Below, piece by piece: positions 54,041 to 64,000 of a stretch of 64,000 bases of DNA. Numbering within the stretch: the stretch's first letter is position 1; the number at the start of each line of letters is the position of its first letter. Source of the DNA: Reticulitermes speratus (lineage: Eukaryota; Arthropoda; Insecta; Blattodea; Rhinotermitidae); assembly GCA_021186555.1 (NCBI GenBank), contig JAJKFL010000008.1, positions 14,005,936 to 14,069,935 of the forward strand, written 5' to 3'. The translations under genes and the position numbers were made by a program. The notes below the pieces were generated by a model that saw only the letters and a list, made by a program, of their open reading frames with translations, was not told the origin of the DNA and searched no databases.

Positions 54041-55852
54041 TTCGCTTGTTAGAGTAATTCAGGTATGGAAACAGACCCCCGGCTTTCTTCTGAATGAGTC
54101 GGAGAAATCTTGGCTTCAAGGCTGCAGATTCATCTGCGTGGTGTGAGGCCCGTGAATTCCTATTGCATACCACTTGTATCACTTAAAAAGGCGGAGCTGA
54201 CGTTGACATTTATTTTCGAGATAATCAGAATTTATAGAAATGTGGACAACACAGGACATCTGGATTCGACAGGGCTCTTGCGCGAGTGGACTTGTACGTG
54301 AAATTCCCGCATGACCACCCGCCCAAGTTTAAGATATTTACTTAACTTCTTTGCATGTATTTTTTATCTTTTACCTGTATCTTTCTAGTAGGCAGAAGCT
54401 AGTGACACGGCAACGAAACTTCGGGTTTCATAAAATGTGGGGTATTTCGTGATTATCTGACCAAATGTTAGCGTCCGTATAATGACTCTGCTCCATGTAG
54501 TTATGTTTAGACTCTACTGCAAGAAAATTATTTTATAGCAAATGTAATGGATTATTAATTTCTTGAGGTGCTTAACAACAGAAATTAAGGCAATTACAGA
54601 CAGCAAACAACCACAAATACAATCATAAAATATAAGCAGAGATTGAAAAGCCAGGTTATAAAATAAATCTTACAAATCACTTATAGAGATCAGTAAATCT
54701 GAAAAATTTAAATTACAGCTATTATTAAAAGGTTTAACACCATCAGTTAAATAAACACAATTGGTGTTAAAATATGGATATTATTGTGCAGCGACCTCAG
54801 TAACTGCTACTGCTACAAATATTTCAGCATCGCTTGATGTAATGTATCCTTTGCGTCTGGAAAGGCAGACCACAACCTGCAAGCAGCACTTGCTTAGACG
54901 CCACAACCTTGATGTCACTGATGCCTTCTTATTCCTCTGAGGCACGTGACCTGTAGTGACGTGTCCCGCAATTTTTTCAAGTCACGAGATAGTATTATTG
55001 GTTTTGCATTTTAAATTAATGGCTATATTAGTCAAGTTACATGATCAGCTGTTTTTGAAAACAGAACATGAATCAAGGCAGTCGAAAATACTTTTCCTTT
55101 TATGTAAACCCTCAGCTCTTTTATTCATTGGGATATTCTTTTCTTCTCAACCATATAATAACAAGTAACGTTCTTAAGAAGTAAATCATGCCAACATTAA
55201 TTTTAGTGGCTGTGTTTATGGGCACGAGACAGTCAGTTCATTGGTTTAATCACATGTCCACTGCCAGAGCATCAATGACATATATGATATGCTAACCAAA
55301 TATTCCAATGAAATGGCATTAGAACACATCCAGTATAGGGCAGGTTTGTTGAAATCAATAATTAGGGGAGTATGTCAGACTTGGCAGGAGCCCACACGAT
55401 AAATTATGGTACTGAACCACGGGTGAAAGTGTGTGTTTTTTAAAAAGAGTAGTTCCCAGCAAAATTCAGAGCCACCTTTCTTGTTGCTTAGGCTTCTATT
55501 CCTACAGATCTTTGTTTTACTAGAATAATTTATTCTTGAGAGAGACATATTCCTTAAGTGAACATTCCCTATAGGTATTGACGTCATCCCGAAAGCTGAA
55601 GAAAGCTTTCGCACTGCATTTTACAAAATTATTACCTGAACGAAAATGATGAATTTTTCCAAAGCCTTGTTAATATTTGTCATTGCAATACTACAAAGTA
55701 AGTGTTGTTAGTAGTCCCGCCTCACCTTTCGCTCTTCCGCCATGTTGTAATTAGTGACTGTAGGAAAATAAAATTTTCGACTTTGGGGTGGCCGGCGATA
55801 ACATATTGTTTACACTAGAGTTTATTAAAACGTTCAACTGCTTCTAAAGTGG
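54041..55852. other. Unassigned DNA, 1.8 kb
   Basis: Nothing recognised. Confidence 0.4.
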
Positions 55853-55890
55853 AAACAAACAAACAAACAAACAGACAGACACACGCGCGC
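55853..55890. repeat. (AAAC)n/(AGAC)n microsatellite
   Basis: Five AAAC units pass into AGACAGACACACGCGCGC. Confidence 0.85.
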
Positions 55891-56047
55891 CCAATGATAA
55901 TACAATGGACCTACCTTTTCTTCCTTTTAGGGAAGGAGAGTGTGACAATTTTTTAAATATTTTCCAAAGAATAGATCAAAACTGAATAACGTAGAATTGT
56001 TCAGTTTTATATTAAAGTCGTTTGCCTCTGAAGATTCCATTTTTCAG

Positions 56048-56183
56048 GGATATGGCGCTGCGTCACTGGGTAATCGTATCCCGACGTTTCGAGGCAAGTT
56101 AGTGCCCTCACTTTCAAAGGTGGAAATGTCCAAACAGAACTTTTTCTTACATGTTTTGCCCCATTGATGCGACGTCATATCCC
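56048..56183. repeat. Foldback FB-1, one full and one short arm
   Basis: The left arm (GGGATATGGCGCTGCGTCAC, TGGGTAATCGTATCCCGACG, TTTCGAGGC) is matched at the right only by GATGCGACGTCATATCCC. Minus strand of the left arm: a GAGG...CCUC hairpin, GAAACGUC, GGG. Confidence 0.7.
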
Positions 56184-57299
56184 AAAAAGACGGAATCCGC
56201 GGCTGCTTCGCTTCGAAAATTTCAAAACTCGCACAATTTTTCTCTATCGCAGTAGTATGTAGTTGCAGATAATATTGAAGTGGAACAACATAATAAGTTA
56301 GCATACATAGAAACATCTACCCATCTCTTGAACTATATATGTAAAGCCAAATAATCTAATCATTGCACTACAGACTCTTCAACATGCTGAATATTACTAT
56401 GCGTCTTCAGTTCGTAATTTTAGTGACAGTGTCTATTTTCATAACATTGTAATTGCATGTCTTTCGGTCGGATAGTAATGGCGTAAAGGTCGGCGCCATC
56501 ATTTTTACCGCAGGCCATAGTGACATTGACCTGCATGTACTGTACCAGTCGGCATTCACCTCCATATGTGTAACATTGGATAGACCGCCAATACATCCTA
56601 ACAAGAATGTTAAAGCCGGTTAAAATCTCAGTTAGTCTATTATGACTTAATTTTCCTCTAACAGTTCTTGAAACACAGGAAGGGAAAGTTTATAGGATAG
56701 TATAAAATTGTTTGTGGTTTGCAGTTTATTTGTGATGCTATCAATGTCGCAGACTACAGAGCGTTGAACGGTGGGATGATTGGATCGTGAACTGGAAAGT
56801 ATTTGGAAGGAAGCGGTTGTGGCTTCATCGAGGCACTCTTCCAGAATTTGCCTGAACGGACTGAGGGAACATTAACTGAATGTGTTAATATATAATTGTG
56901 GCGCGTTCGCGCAACCATTTTTGGCGTAGGAATGTCGACTTTGCAATTAATGTCAGAGGCTCTTTTGTGTTAACAGGGTTCACCAAAAGGTCAGGATGTC
57001 TGGGATGGTAGAGGGTGTAGAGACGTATCAACATCGCCCCCCTCTTCCCTTAACGTCCGTATCACTCAAAAAATTTTGCTTCAATAACTTTTGCAGCACT
57101 GCTGCCGTAGAAAGACAGTAATGCCGTCTGTTTGCGTTATTGCGCTACAGGTATTTCCAACAATATATGTTCCTTATTCCTCCTGGGCTACTCCAAGAGC
57201 CTAATACCATTTCACCCGCCGAAAACAATAAGACTTACTTGTTCTTCACGCAAAGTGTTTTGCATTTTTGTCCAATTTTAACAAAATTTGGGTTGTCTC
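56184..57299. other. Unassigned DNA, 1.1 kb
   Basis: Nothing recognised. Confidence 0.4.
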
Positions 57300-57480
57300 A
57301 ACAGATATTAATAAAAGCCTCCCGTACAAAATTTCACGAAAATTAGTGCAGTGGGAACGGAGCTGATACGAACGGACAGGCAGACAGCCAGCCAGCCAGA
57401 CAGATCGACAGCCAGCCAGCCAGACAGACAGATCGACAGCCAGCCAGCCAGACAGATGGACGGGCAGACTGACATACGGA
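57300..57480 (+). repeat. CAGA/CAGC minisatellite at a repeat 3' end
   Basis: AAATTTCACGAAAATTAGTG then GGAACGGAGCTGATACGAAC runs into GGACAGGCAGACAGCCAGCC with units of about 28-32 bp (57366-57455). The first part resembles a widespread insect repeat end (AAATTTCA-GAAAATCGGTTCAG...CGGACAGACAGACAG). That identification is from memory. Confidence 0.55.
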
Positions 57481-57564
57481 CGGAAAGATATGACGAAGTT
57501 CATAAGCGCATTTCACGACTTTTTGCGACCGCGCTTAAAAGTCTTTTAGGATAGGCGGTTTTCA

Positions 57565-57640
57565 GGCCGAGATTCGAACCAGGCATATCCAGATTGCAGG
57601 TCTAGAGCGCTGCATCTCCACCTGTCATATTGGCTTATAC
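57565..57640 (-). repeat. tRNA-like SINE head fragment
   Basis: Minus strand: TATGACAGGTGGAGATGCAG, CGCTCTAGACCTGCAATCTG and GGTTCGAATCTCGGCCTG. The D-arm, anticodon-arm and T-arm order is recognisable with a good B box. Arm pairing is imperfect and no body follows. Confidence 0.5.
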
Positions 57641-58592
57641 TTCTGATTCCATGCCTTTACCATTGCATCGCCGCAACACAAGTGCTGTTTGGCTGAAATC
57701 GTCAATAAGACGAAACTTTTAAGGTTATTTGCCTCGTCCGCCGTAAGTAAGGATATACCACTAAATTCACGGTGAGAAATGCTTTCTTTGGAATAGAAAC
57801 TAGCGTATAAATTAAGGGGCCAGGCAGTTGTTCGCCATCAGGCAATGTGGATGGTCGCGCGATTTGGTCTTCACTTTCTAACAAGCACACGAACCAGACT
57901 TCTTGTCTCAGTAACATTTCAATTGAGGTGCAATTATTGTTGAACCTGTATTTGTTATGCATCAAAAGAAGTATAGACTCCAGTACTCTAGCACACACTA
58001 GGGGCCATGGTGTCCTGTCTGTGCTTCTTCCCTAGCATCCCTCTCAATGCCATGATCCCATCTTTTTTCTCGAAATCCCAAGCAAATGAGGAATTAATTT
58101 CTGCCTTAAATTTTTATGCATTACTCTTCTTCCCCATTCTAGTCACACGTTTTGCTCAATAGAAGCCTTAGGTTTGCGCTGTCTAGAAAACTAATTGCAT
58201 TTGTCTTCTTCAAATGTAAGTTATTTTATGTAGAAGCTACGCCTTATCATGCTACATGGCGTAACAACCAATAGGAACACAGTGTATGTCCTGCATAACT
58301 TAAAATGTGTTTATGTAAGGAATTTAATTGCTACGTAGAAGATAGCGATTTTTTCGTCGACGTCGTGGATTAAGGTATTAAGTTCTTGATCTTTTCCGGT
58401 TGCAAGCACCGTATTAAAAGTGTTCTATCCATACATCTGTCAGACGTTTTTGGCATATTCTGCATTTCTTTCCAAACTCCAGTGGTGACGCAAAAAATGG
58501 GCTAAGACCAAATATTCGTTTTCTTCCAACGGATTCGGGAAATTTGTAGACCTGTGAACAAAATCCACTGAAAACTTGCAAAATTTTAAAAA
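57641..58592. other. Unassigned DNA
   Basis: Nothing recognised. Confidence 0.4.
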
Positions 58593-58636
58593 AATATTAA
58601 ATATTCAAACGCAACTGTGTTTGAATATTTAATATT
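58593..58636. repeat. 18-bp perfect hairpin, AT-rich
   Basis: AATATTAAATATTCAAAC, an 8-base loop, then the exact inverse. Confidence 0.9.
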
Positions 58637-58915
58637 GCTTTGAATATTCTTCTGAATACACAACGAGATGAATTCTATTAAGTTAGTATTAGCCAGTCAG
58701 GCTTACACCAGCAATGAATACAATAATTTAAAACGTAAGGTTTTAAAATGCGACGCAAACATACTCTTCAACCAACAATGTCTTAAAAGGAAAGTAATAC
58801 CAAAATTTGCAAATACCAAATTACGTAAAAACACGGTTGTATTAGTCAAGCTATTTAATATTGTTTTGAATATTTTTCTGAAGACACAACGGGATGAATT
58901 CTATTAAGTTGTAAA
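58623..58915. repeat. Direct duplication, spacing about 228 bp
   Basis: TATTTAATATTGCTTTGAAT through GATGAATTCTATTAAGTT (about 58625-58688) recurs at about 58853-58911 with a few changes. Confidence 0.8.
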
Positions 58916-59233
58916 ATTTTCCTTATTTTTGACTCACTTTCCTACTTCAAGTTTCATATTACGTCTTCTGAAATTTGAAAATTTTGTAGCTTGGAAAAGT
59001 GGTACGCAACAGAAAAACTTACTTCTCTTATCTTCGTTTTACGGATTACGAAACTTGATTCTATTGGCCTCAGTTTTTCCTTTCAGCTTTTCCTTGAAAT
59101 TCCTATCACTCTCATTAAATTTAGAACCCCATTATTGAATGGCACACTCTGTACCTGAATAAATAGCAATTGAGGCTTACACGCCTTCAAACCCGCTTGA
59201 GTGGCACATTGTGCAATTCAGATGTGCTCTACC
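58916..59233. other. Unassigned DNA
   Basis: Nothing recognised. Confidence 0.4.
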
Positions 59234-59433
59234 ACGGGTCTCCAACTCGCAGCCCACCAGGTTGTATTATGCGGCCCGCGGCCACATTTGTAAATTACGT
59301 ATATACTATAAAAATTACACACTAATTTAGGCGGTTAAGTATACCACTTACTGCTATTTTTTTACGTGCGGCCTGTGAACCAGCACACAATATCGGATGT
59401 GGCCCTTTGCCATAAAAAGTTGGAGGCCCTTGT
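59234..59433 (+). mobile_element. hAT-type MITE, with TSD
   Basis: 200 bp flanked by an 8-bp TSD with one mismatch (GCTCTACC at 59226-59233, GCTATACC at 59434-59441). Ends ACGGGTCTCCAAC and GTTGGAGGCCCTTGT are imperfect inverse copies. A second copy in opposite orientation is at 5791-5990. No coding capacity. Confidence 0.85.
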
Positions 59434-59696
59434 GCTATACCGTCTGGGACACACGGTAAGTACTAAGTTATGTCAGGCCAAAATGCATGTAAAAGGTGTA
59501 CTTGACGGTTTTCGAACCGATGTTCTGTTTAGATAGCGATAGTGGATGGCAATGGACAGACTGGAATGCACCAATGAAAATGGAATCCTTTCGTGACTTC
59601 TTCGGTCTTCATTCCTCCTCATGGACTTTCGTTACACGTTTCAGTTAACAGGTTAATGAAGCATATCTTTGAAATGTCAGAACCTGATCGTTTACA

Positions 59697-59735
59697 TGCA
59701 GATGCAGCGGGGGGCCCTTCTTAAGACAGTGCAGT
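59697..59735 (+). repeat. SINE family D, 3' end fragment
   Basis: GATGCAGCGGGGGGCCCTTC then TTAAGACAGTGC is the 3' end of family D on the plus strand. The next SINE D inserted head-to-tail against it in the opposite orientation. Confidence 0.6.
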
Positions 59736-59736
59736 T

Positions 59737-60005
59737 TTTTTTATTGAAGGGCCCCGCAGCTGATGCTACGGACACACCGCAGCCTTGAAGGCTTATTGTG
59801 CAACCCTTGTGATGAAGATGATGAGGTTCTTTCTGCTTTTCCATTTTAATTGAGCACCGGTGGAATGAAATTGACAGGGGAAAACCGAAGTACTCGGAGA
59901 AAAGCCTGTTCCAGTGCCACTTTGTCCACCACAAATCCCACATGGACCGACCAGGGACTCCGCGGTGAGAGGCCGGCGACTAACCGCCTGAGCCATGGCA
60001 CGGCC
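59737..60005 (-). repeat. SINE family D, TSD present, B box deleted
   Basis: 15-bp TSD with one mismatch (TAAGACAGTGCAGTT at 59722-59736, TAAGACTGTGCAGTT at 60006-60020). Minus-strand head GGCCGTGCCATGGCTCAGGC is intact. Between GCGGAGTCCC and TGGTCGGTCC about 14 bp, including the GGTTCGA B box seen at 41.1 kb, are missing. Confidence 0.9.
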
Positions 60006-60020
60006 TAAGACTGTGCAGTT

Positions 60021-62172
60021 AGCTAATAATGCGAATGTTCAGAAATTTTTGCTTCTCTTGTATCTATATTGCGGTTTTTGGGATGACACCATGTGGTCTG
60101 GTACGTGGGTACTGTGGTTTTATAGGAGCATGCTGCTTTCGGCTTCGAGTTCTGAAGATACATTGCATTGAAAATTACTAAGATATGACGCCGTGTAGTC
60201 TGGTACAGTGGCTGCTAAAATTTTTTGATTATGAGGTACCCTTCTTAACCCCCAAAAGTTAGGCAGACCCCACATTTTAACAGTTGTACTTTTAGACTTT
60301 GTTAATTGAAAATATACAAGTACGTAACGATAAAAAAAACTGCTGTGAGTTCAGTTGCTGAAACATTAGTAAAGCAGCAAACAACATTATGCATTCATAC
60401 GCGAATGAATTTAATATTAGCTGTGATATATTAGCGTGCTCTCTTGGATGTTTAAATAGTCCATATATATGTGTGTGCGTGCGTGCGTGCGTGTGTATTC
60501 TCCCAAAATAAGCCTAGAAACAACGGCAGATTTTCATGCATCTTGTTGTATAAATCATTTCATATAAACGCACTTCTGTAATATTTAGTTATCTGTCGTC
60601 AAACATATCAACATGTTAGGTGGCCTTGTGAGCATATGAGAAGGGAACGGAGTCAGTGCAACTTTACGTTTTGGTACTGAAATTCTGTCTTGTAAGAGAT
60701 GTTCGAAAAAATACTTACAATATTAAGTAATGAAGGAGCAGCCACCGCAGTTTTATACCTAGCAGTCAGGTGTACTGAACTAACAGTTTTCACTTCTTTA
60801 CCAAATGTGCCTGAAAATTGACGTCAAGAACTTGAAAAATATACCTAATTTTGCAAGTATTCATCGTATTCGACATCAGCTGTTACATTGTGCATCAGTC
60901 CGCTGTATCGTGAAGGATTTAATCCATTTTGCAGGCATTAGCAAGGCAGTAAAACGTCATATCCGCTTTCCTCGCCAGACAGGAGCTGAAGGATCTCAGC
61001 TAAGTCACCAGTAAAGGGCAAGGACCACTTTAAATTGTTTCGTGATGATTCTGTAACACCTGATGCATTCAACCGTGCCTACGCTACAAGAAATCTCGCT
61101 ATTCAGATGAAGTTTCCGAAATTTTTATGATAAGGACACTCACTCTTACATACGAGTATCAATACCGTACGTGGTATTTCGTATTTGTATTATTCTGTCA
61201 CATTATTTTGACATGAGGTGACTGAAAATACGTAACAAGCTTCTGAAGTTTGCACTCTACACCAAATGTAATTAGGACCATCAGATTAAGGACAATGAAA
61301 TGGGCGCAGAGTCTTTATGCATTCAGCTAACGCTCCGTGCAAGGAGAGATTTAAATACCTCACGAATACAGAGAGCCAGATGTAAAGTGTCTCCTTCAAG
61401 AAGTGTGACAGCTGCATTGCATTCTTCATGAATTGAATTGCAAAGGCCACGTCATGGCGGTGAACTCAGAATGAAATATCTGCTGTATTTTGCAAAGAAC
61501 ACAATGGGTGGTAACCGGACAGCTTCGGCTGATACGTGCAGGCAATTGGAACACTTGTAACTTGGCATTGTGTTTAAAATGCTTGCTTTCTCCATGTGCT
61601 AATTATTTATGTATTTATATTTTCTTTTTTTCTTTTTTACTTTCCTATTTTTGTTTTAACAAAAACAAAAAAATAAAAAAGAGCTAATTGTCTGCGTGCC
61701 TCAGCTCTAATAATACAACACTGAGGTTTAAAAACGACACTGTTAATTCCGCCATTATACAAAACACCGAGCCCGTTTGATGCTGTACTGATCGTCACTC
61801 TTCAAGTCTCTGTGTCTTCCAAGATGTTTTCCCACCAAAGTTCTATATATGACACCTGTCTGTCCTGTTTGTTCTACTGTAAGATGCTGTAAGATGCTAA
61901 TGGTCAAAATATAAGTGAGGTTTTTGTAGTCCTAAATTACAAATATTCGTTACTAATAGTAAAAAAGGCTCAGGAAGGCTTCATAATATTTTACACGACG
62001 CAAATGTAGATTTCATACGGAATTTACACAATATACACGAAGTGATTACATATAGAGGAAATCCGTCTGTGTGTTTCGAAACTAATGAAGGAATTTCTAT
62101 AAAATTGCTGTAATATTAGAGGTCTGTTACTAAGAGACGTCGGTTGAAGCTTTGGTTCATATCTGTTCAATG
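60021..62172. other. Unassigned DNA, 2.1 kb
   Basis: A GTGTGCGTGCGTGCG microsatellite lies at about 60473-60497. Otherwise AT-rich DNA with no nameable gene or repeat. Confidence 0.4.
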
Positions 62173-64000
62173 TAGAGGTGGGACGAATCCTAAATTTGCT
62201 CGAATCCGAATCCGAATCCGAATCTTAAAAGGTTCTCGAATCCGTCGAATCCCTCGAATCTCGAATCTCTCGAATCCTTCATATAAGAATAATAATAAGA
62301 AAAAACTAAAGGGAAAAAGACTTAGTTCTATACCATTTAGTATTTATTTTAAAATTAAAAGTTTTTATTTGAAGCAAAATTTAAAATCTGTGTTTAATGA
62401 AAAAACACATTTAAGAATACAGTTTTCAAAAATATACCTATATTATTCATTAAGAAGATACAAATAAATGAAATAATAATAATATTAATTATATTAATAA
62501 TAATAATAATAATACAAATAATATTTGAGTAACAGGTCACATTTTTGACATTTGTGTTGAGGGAGGGGATTATTTCAAGAGTTAATATATCGTAGATAAA
62601 CAGTAAACGCTAAACATGGAATACTAAATTCTTTCCAGAAAATGAAGAAAAATAAAAAACATGTTTATTTTAAGAGTTAATAAAAATTAAAAACACTAAA
62701 CACTGAACTCTTTCAGGGCAATCTAAAAGAATCAGAAACCTTTAATAGAGATTTTTATTTAAGAACACTAGCATTCGAACTCGCTCTGGGTCTAGCCTAC
62801 TTCGTTTTTTATCAGCTATGATACCTGCTGTACTGAATAGTCTTTCTGATAGTACTGTCGATGGTGGTGTGATTAAAAACTTTTTAGAGAGTTTCTTTAA
62901 ATTTTGATATTTTTTGTTGTCCTTCCAGTATTTAAAGATGTCCGCAGATGGTGGAAGCAGTGTTTCTGCTAAGTAAGCATTTATTTCTTCTTCAGGAGAC
63001 AAACTATAACTTTGCTCAGTGCTGGTAGATGGTATCATCAATTGAGAATAGTAACTCCACATGCTATGAACTCCTTGTTGTTCAGTTGGCGATTTTTGAA
63101 TGGTATCTCTTTGACTTTGTTCTGATGACTGCAGATCAGTGTCATCTGCTTGCAAAATACTAATATCAGAAATTTCCATTGTCAGTGTTGATTTAGCTTG
63201 CTCAAGGTTTTCTTTGCTCAAAAATACACTTCCTTTGAATCGGGGATCCAGTATAGTACCAAGAGCATACAATTTTTCTGTTTCAACAGACTGATAGCGC
63301 CTTTTTAGAGATGTAAGCAAGTCATTTCGAAAACGCTGTATGGAACCTAAAGTTGATTTGAAGTTTTGTAGAGCATTAATGGTGCTATTCACTAAAGGAA
63401 TTATTTCTGAGATTGTTACTTGACTGGAACTGGCCACAAATGTAGCTCTATCGAACACATCTAGGATTCGTATCACTTCTTCTATAGTTGTCCACTGTCG
63501 AGCACTAAGATTTACCTGAAAATTTAAGTCTGTAGCAGTAATAAAACAGCTTGCTTTTGTTCCATGAGACGAGTGAGCAAGTGAAGCTGAGAATTCCATC
63601 TTGTCGGTTCGTCTTGTATCAAACGATGAGGTTTAAGACTTAATTTAGCTTGAAAAGCTCGTAAGACTTTCATGGCTTTAGAAGAGTGCTTGAAATATCC
63701 CACAATACTCCGGCAGGCTGACATTATTTCCTTAATTTCACTGTTGTTAAGTAGACCATCTTTGATAACTAATTGAAAAGTATGAGCCAGGCATGGCAAG
63801 TGGTCAAAGGTACTGCGTTCTAAAGCTGCAACCATATTCGGACCATTATCTCTCATGAAACACACAACTTTTTCTAAGAGATTCCATTCTTTCATAGTGT
63901 CGGTTATGAAAGTTTCTATTGAAGATGCTCTATGTGAAACTTCTGCAAAGGGAATGCATTCTAAACACAAGTGATGATACTCAAAGTTTTCATCTACGAA
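62173..64000 (-). mobile_element. hAT transposon, 3' part, runs off the right edge
   Basis: The left boundary is set at the terminal repeat TAGAGGTGGGACGAATCC (62173). It is followed by about nine CGAATC subterminal repeats up to 62279, a usual site for hAT transposase binding. Between these and the stop codon at 62742 lies about 460 bp of AT-rich 3' UTR containing an (AAT)n stretch. The transposase gene fills the rest on the minus strand. The other terminal repeat lies beyond the window, so length and TSD cannot be checked. Confidence 0.85.
62742..64000 (-). pseudogene. hAT transposase (Ac/ZBED-like), C-terminal 420 residues, one frameshift
   Basis: Cut-and-paste transposase of the hAT superfamily. 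The frame is already open at the window edge (FVDENFEYHHLCLECIPFAE). It then gives CFMRDNGPNMVAALE with a catalytic Asp, LPCLAHTFQLVIKDGL with the C--H motif of the RNase-H-like fold, and DEPTRWNSQLHLLTRLMEQK with the conserved TRW. Near 63531 a one-base shift breaks the frame between AVLLLLQ and DLNFQVNLSARQWTTIEEVI. The second frame runs to a stop at 62742. It includes LDPRFKGSVF and the dimerisation domain YWKDNKKYQNLKKLSKKFLI, PSTVLSERLFSTAGIIADKK, SRLDPERVRMLVFLNKNLY. Apart from that break the protein looks well kept, so the element is young. The N-terminal BED zinc finger would lie off-window. A sequencing error could also explain a single shift. Confidence 0.88.

Noticed and set aside
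1-64000. LTR retroelements, endogenous viruses, Polintons or toxin genes
   Set aside because: I found no gag, protease, integrase, envelope or capsid-like frame and no long direct terminal repeats.

Overview
The window looks like gene-poor nuclear DNA from a large insect genome. Supporting signs are AT-rich single-copy DNA, many tRNA-derived SINEs, 3' ends of RTE-like LINEs ending in (GTTA)n, mariner, hAT and Harbinger-type DNA transposons, and long microsatellites. The RTE-like C-terminal motif ([21 protein letters not shown]-stop) is, from memory, abundant in cockroach and termite assemblies, so a blattodean or related insect is my best guess. That is inference. There are no operons, rRNA genes, CRISPR arrays or convincing functional tRNA genes.

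Layout. 0.4-2.5 kb: SINE E with a perfect target-site duplication (TSD), SINE B, a LINE end and SINE A. 3.39-3.54 kb: the only host-exon candidate, GC-rich, minus strand, with a strong donor site. 3.8-16 kb: LINE remnants, a hAT MITE, and SINEs that include a chimera at 8.2 kb and a two-headed composite at 14 kb. 16-25 kb: LINE pieces, one foldback repeat and SINEs A-D. 25.2-25.8 kb: a mariner-derived palindrome. 26-36 kb: SINEs and several foldback repeats. 36-47 kb: a second LINE family, a 48-bp minisatellite, SINEs, and foldbacks at 43.2 and 45.1 kb. 46.8-48.3 kb: a Harbinger-type element carrying a short MADF-like reading frame, then a 495-bp hAT element. 50.5-52.3 kb: a long TGTA microsatellite split by an internally deleted mariner. 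53-60 kb: foldbacks, a hAT MITE and SINE D. 62.2-64 kb: the 3' part of a hAT element, whose transposase runs off the right edge.

The most interesting signal is spread over about a dozen places. Inverted-repeat elements carry a recurring motif: CUGANGA, one pyrimidine, a hairpin whose sequence differs at each locus but still pairs, GAAAC, a short palindrome (ACGU or ACAUGU), a non-G base, then bases complementary to those before CUGANGA. This is the layout of a type I hammerhead ribozyme in which helix III could form only between two molecules. The best copies are at 45.2 kb (all core residues present) and 35.2 kb (best helices). One extra base after A9 departs from the usual consensus, and no activity is claimed.

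Most of the window is transposon-derived and much of it is old. The reading frames with recognisable function are fragments of transposases or LINE proteins. Stretches listed as unassigned were read on both strands and gave nothing I could name.
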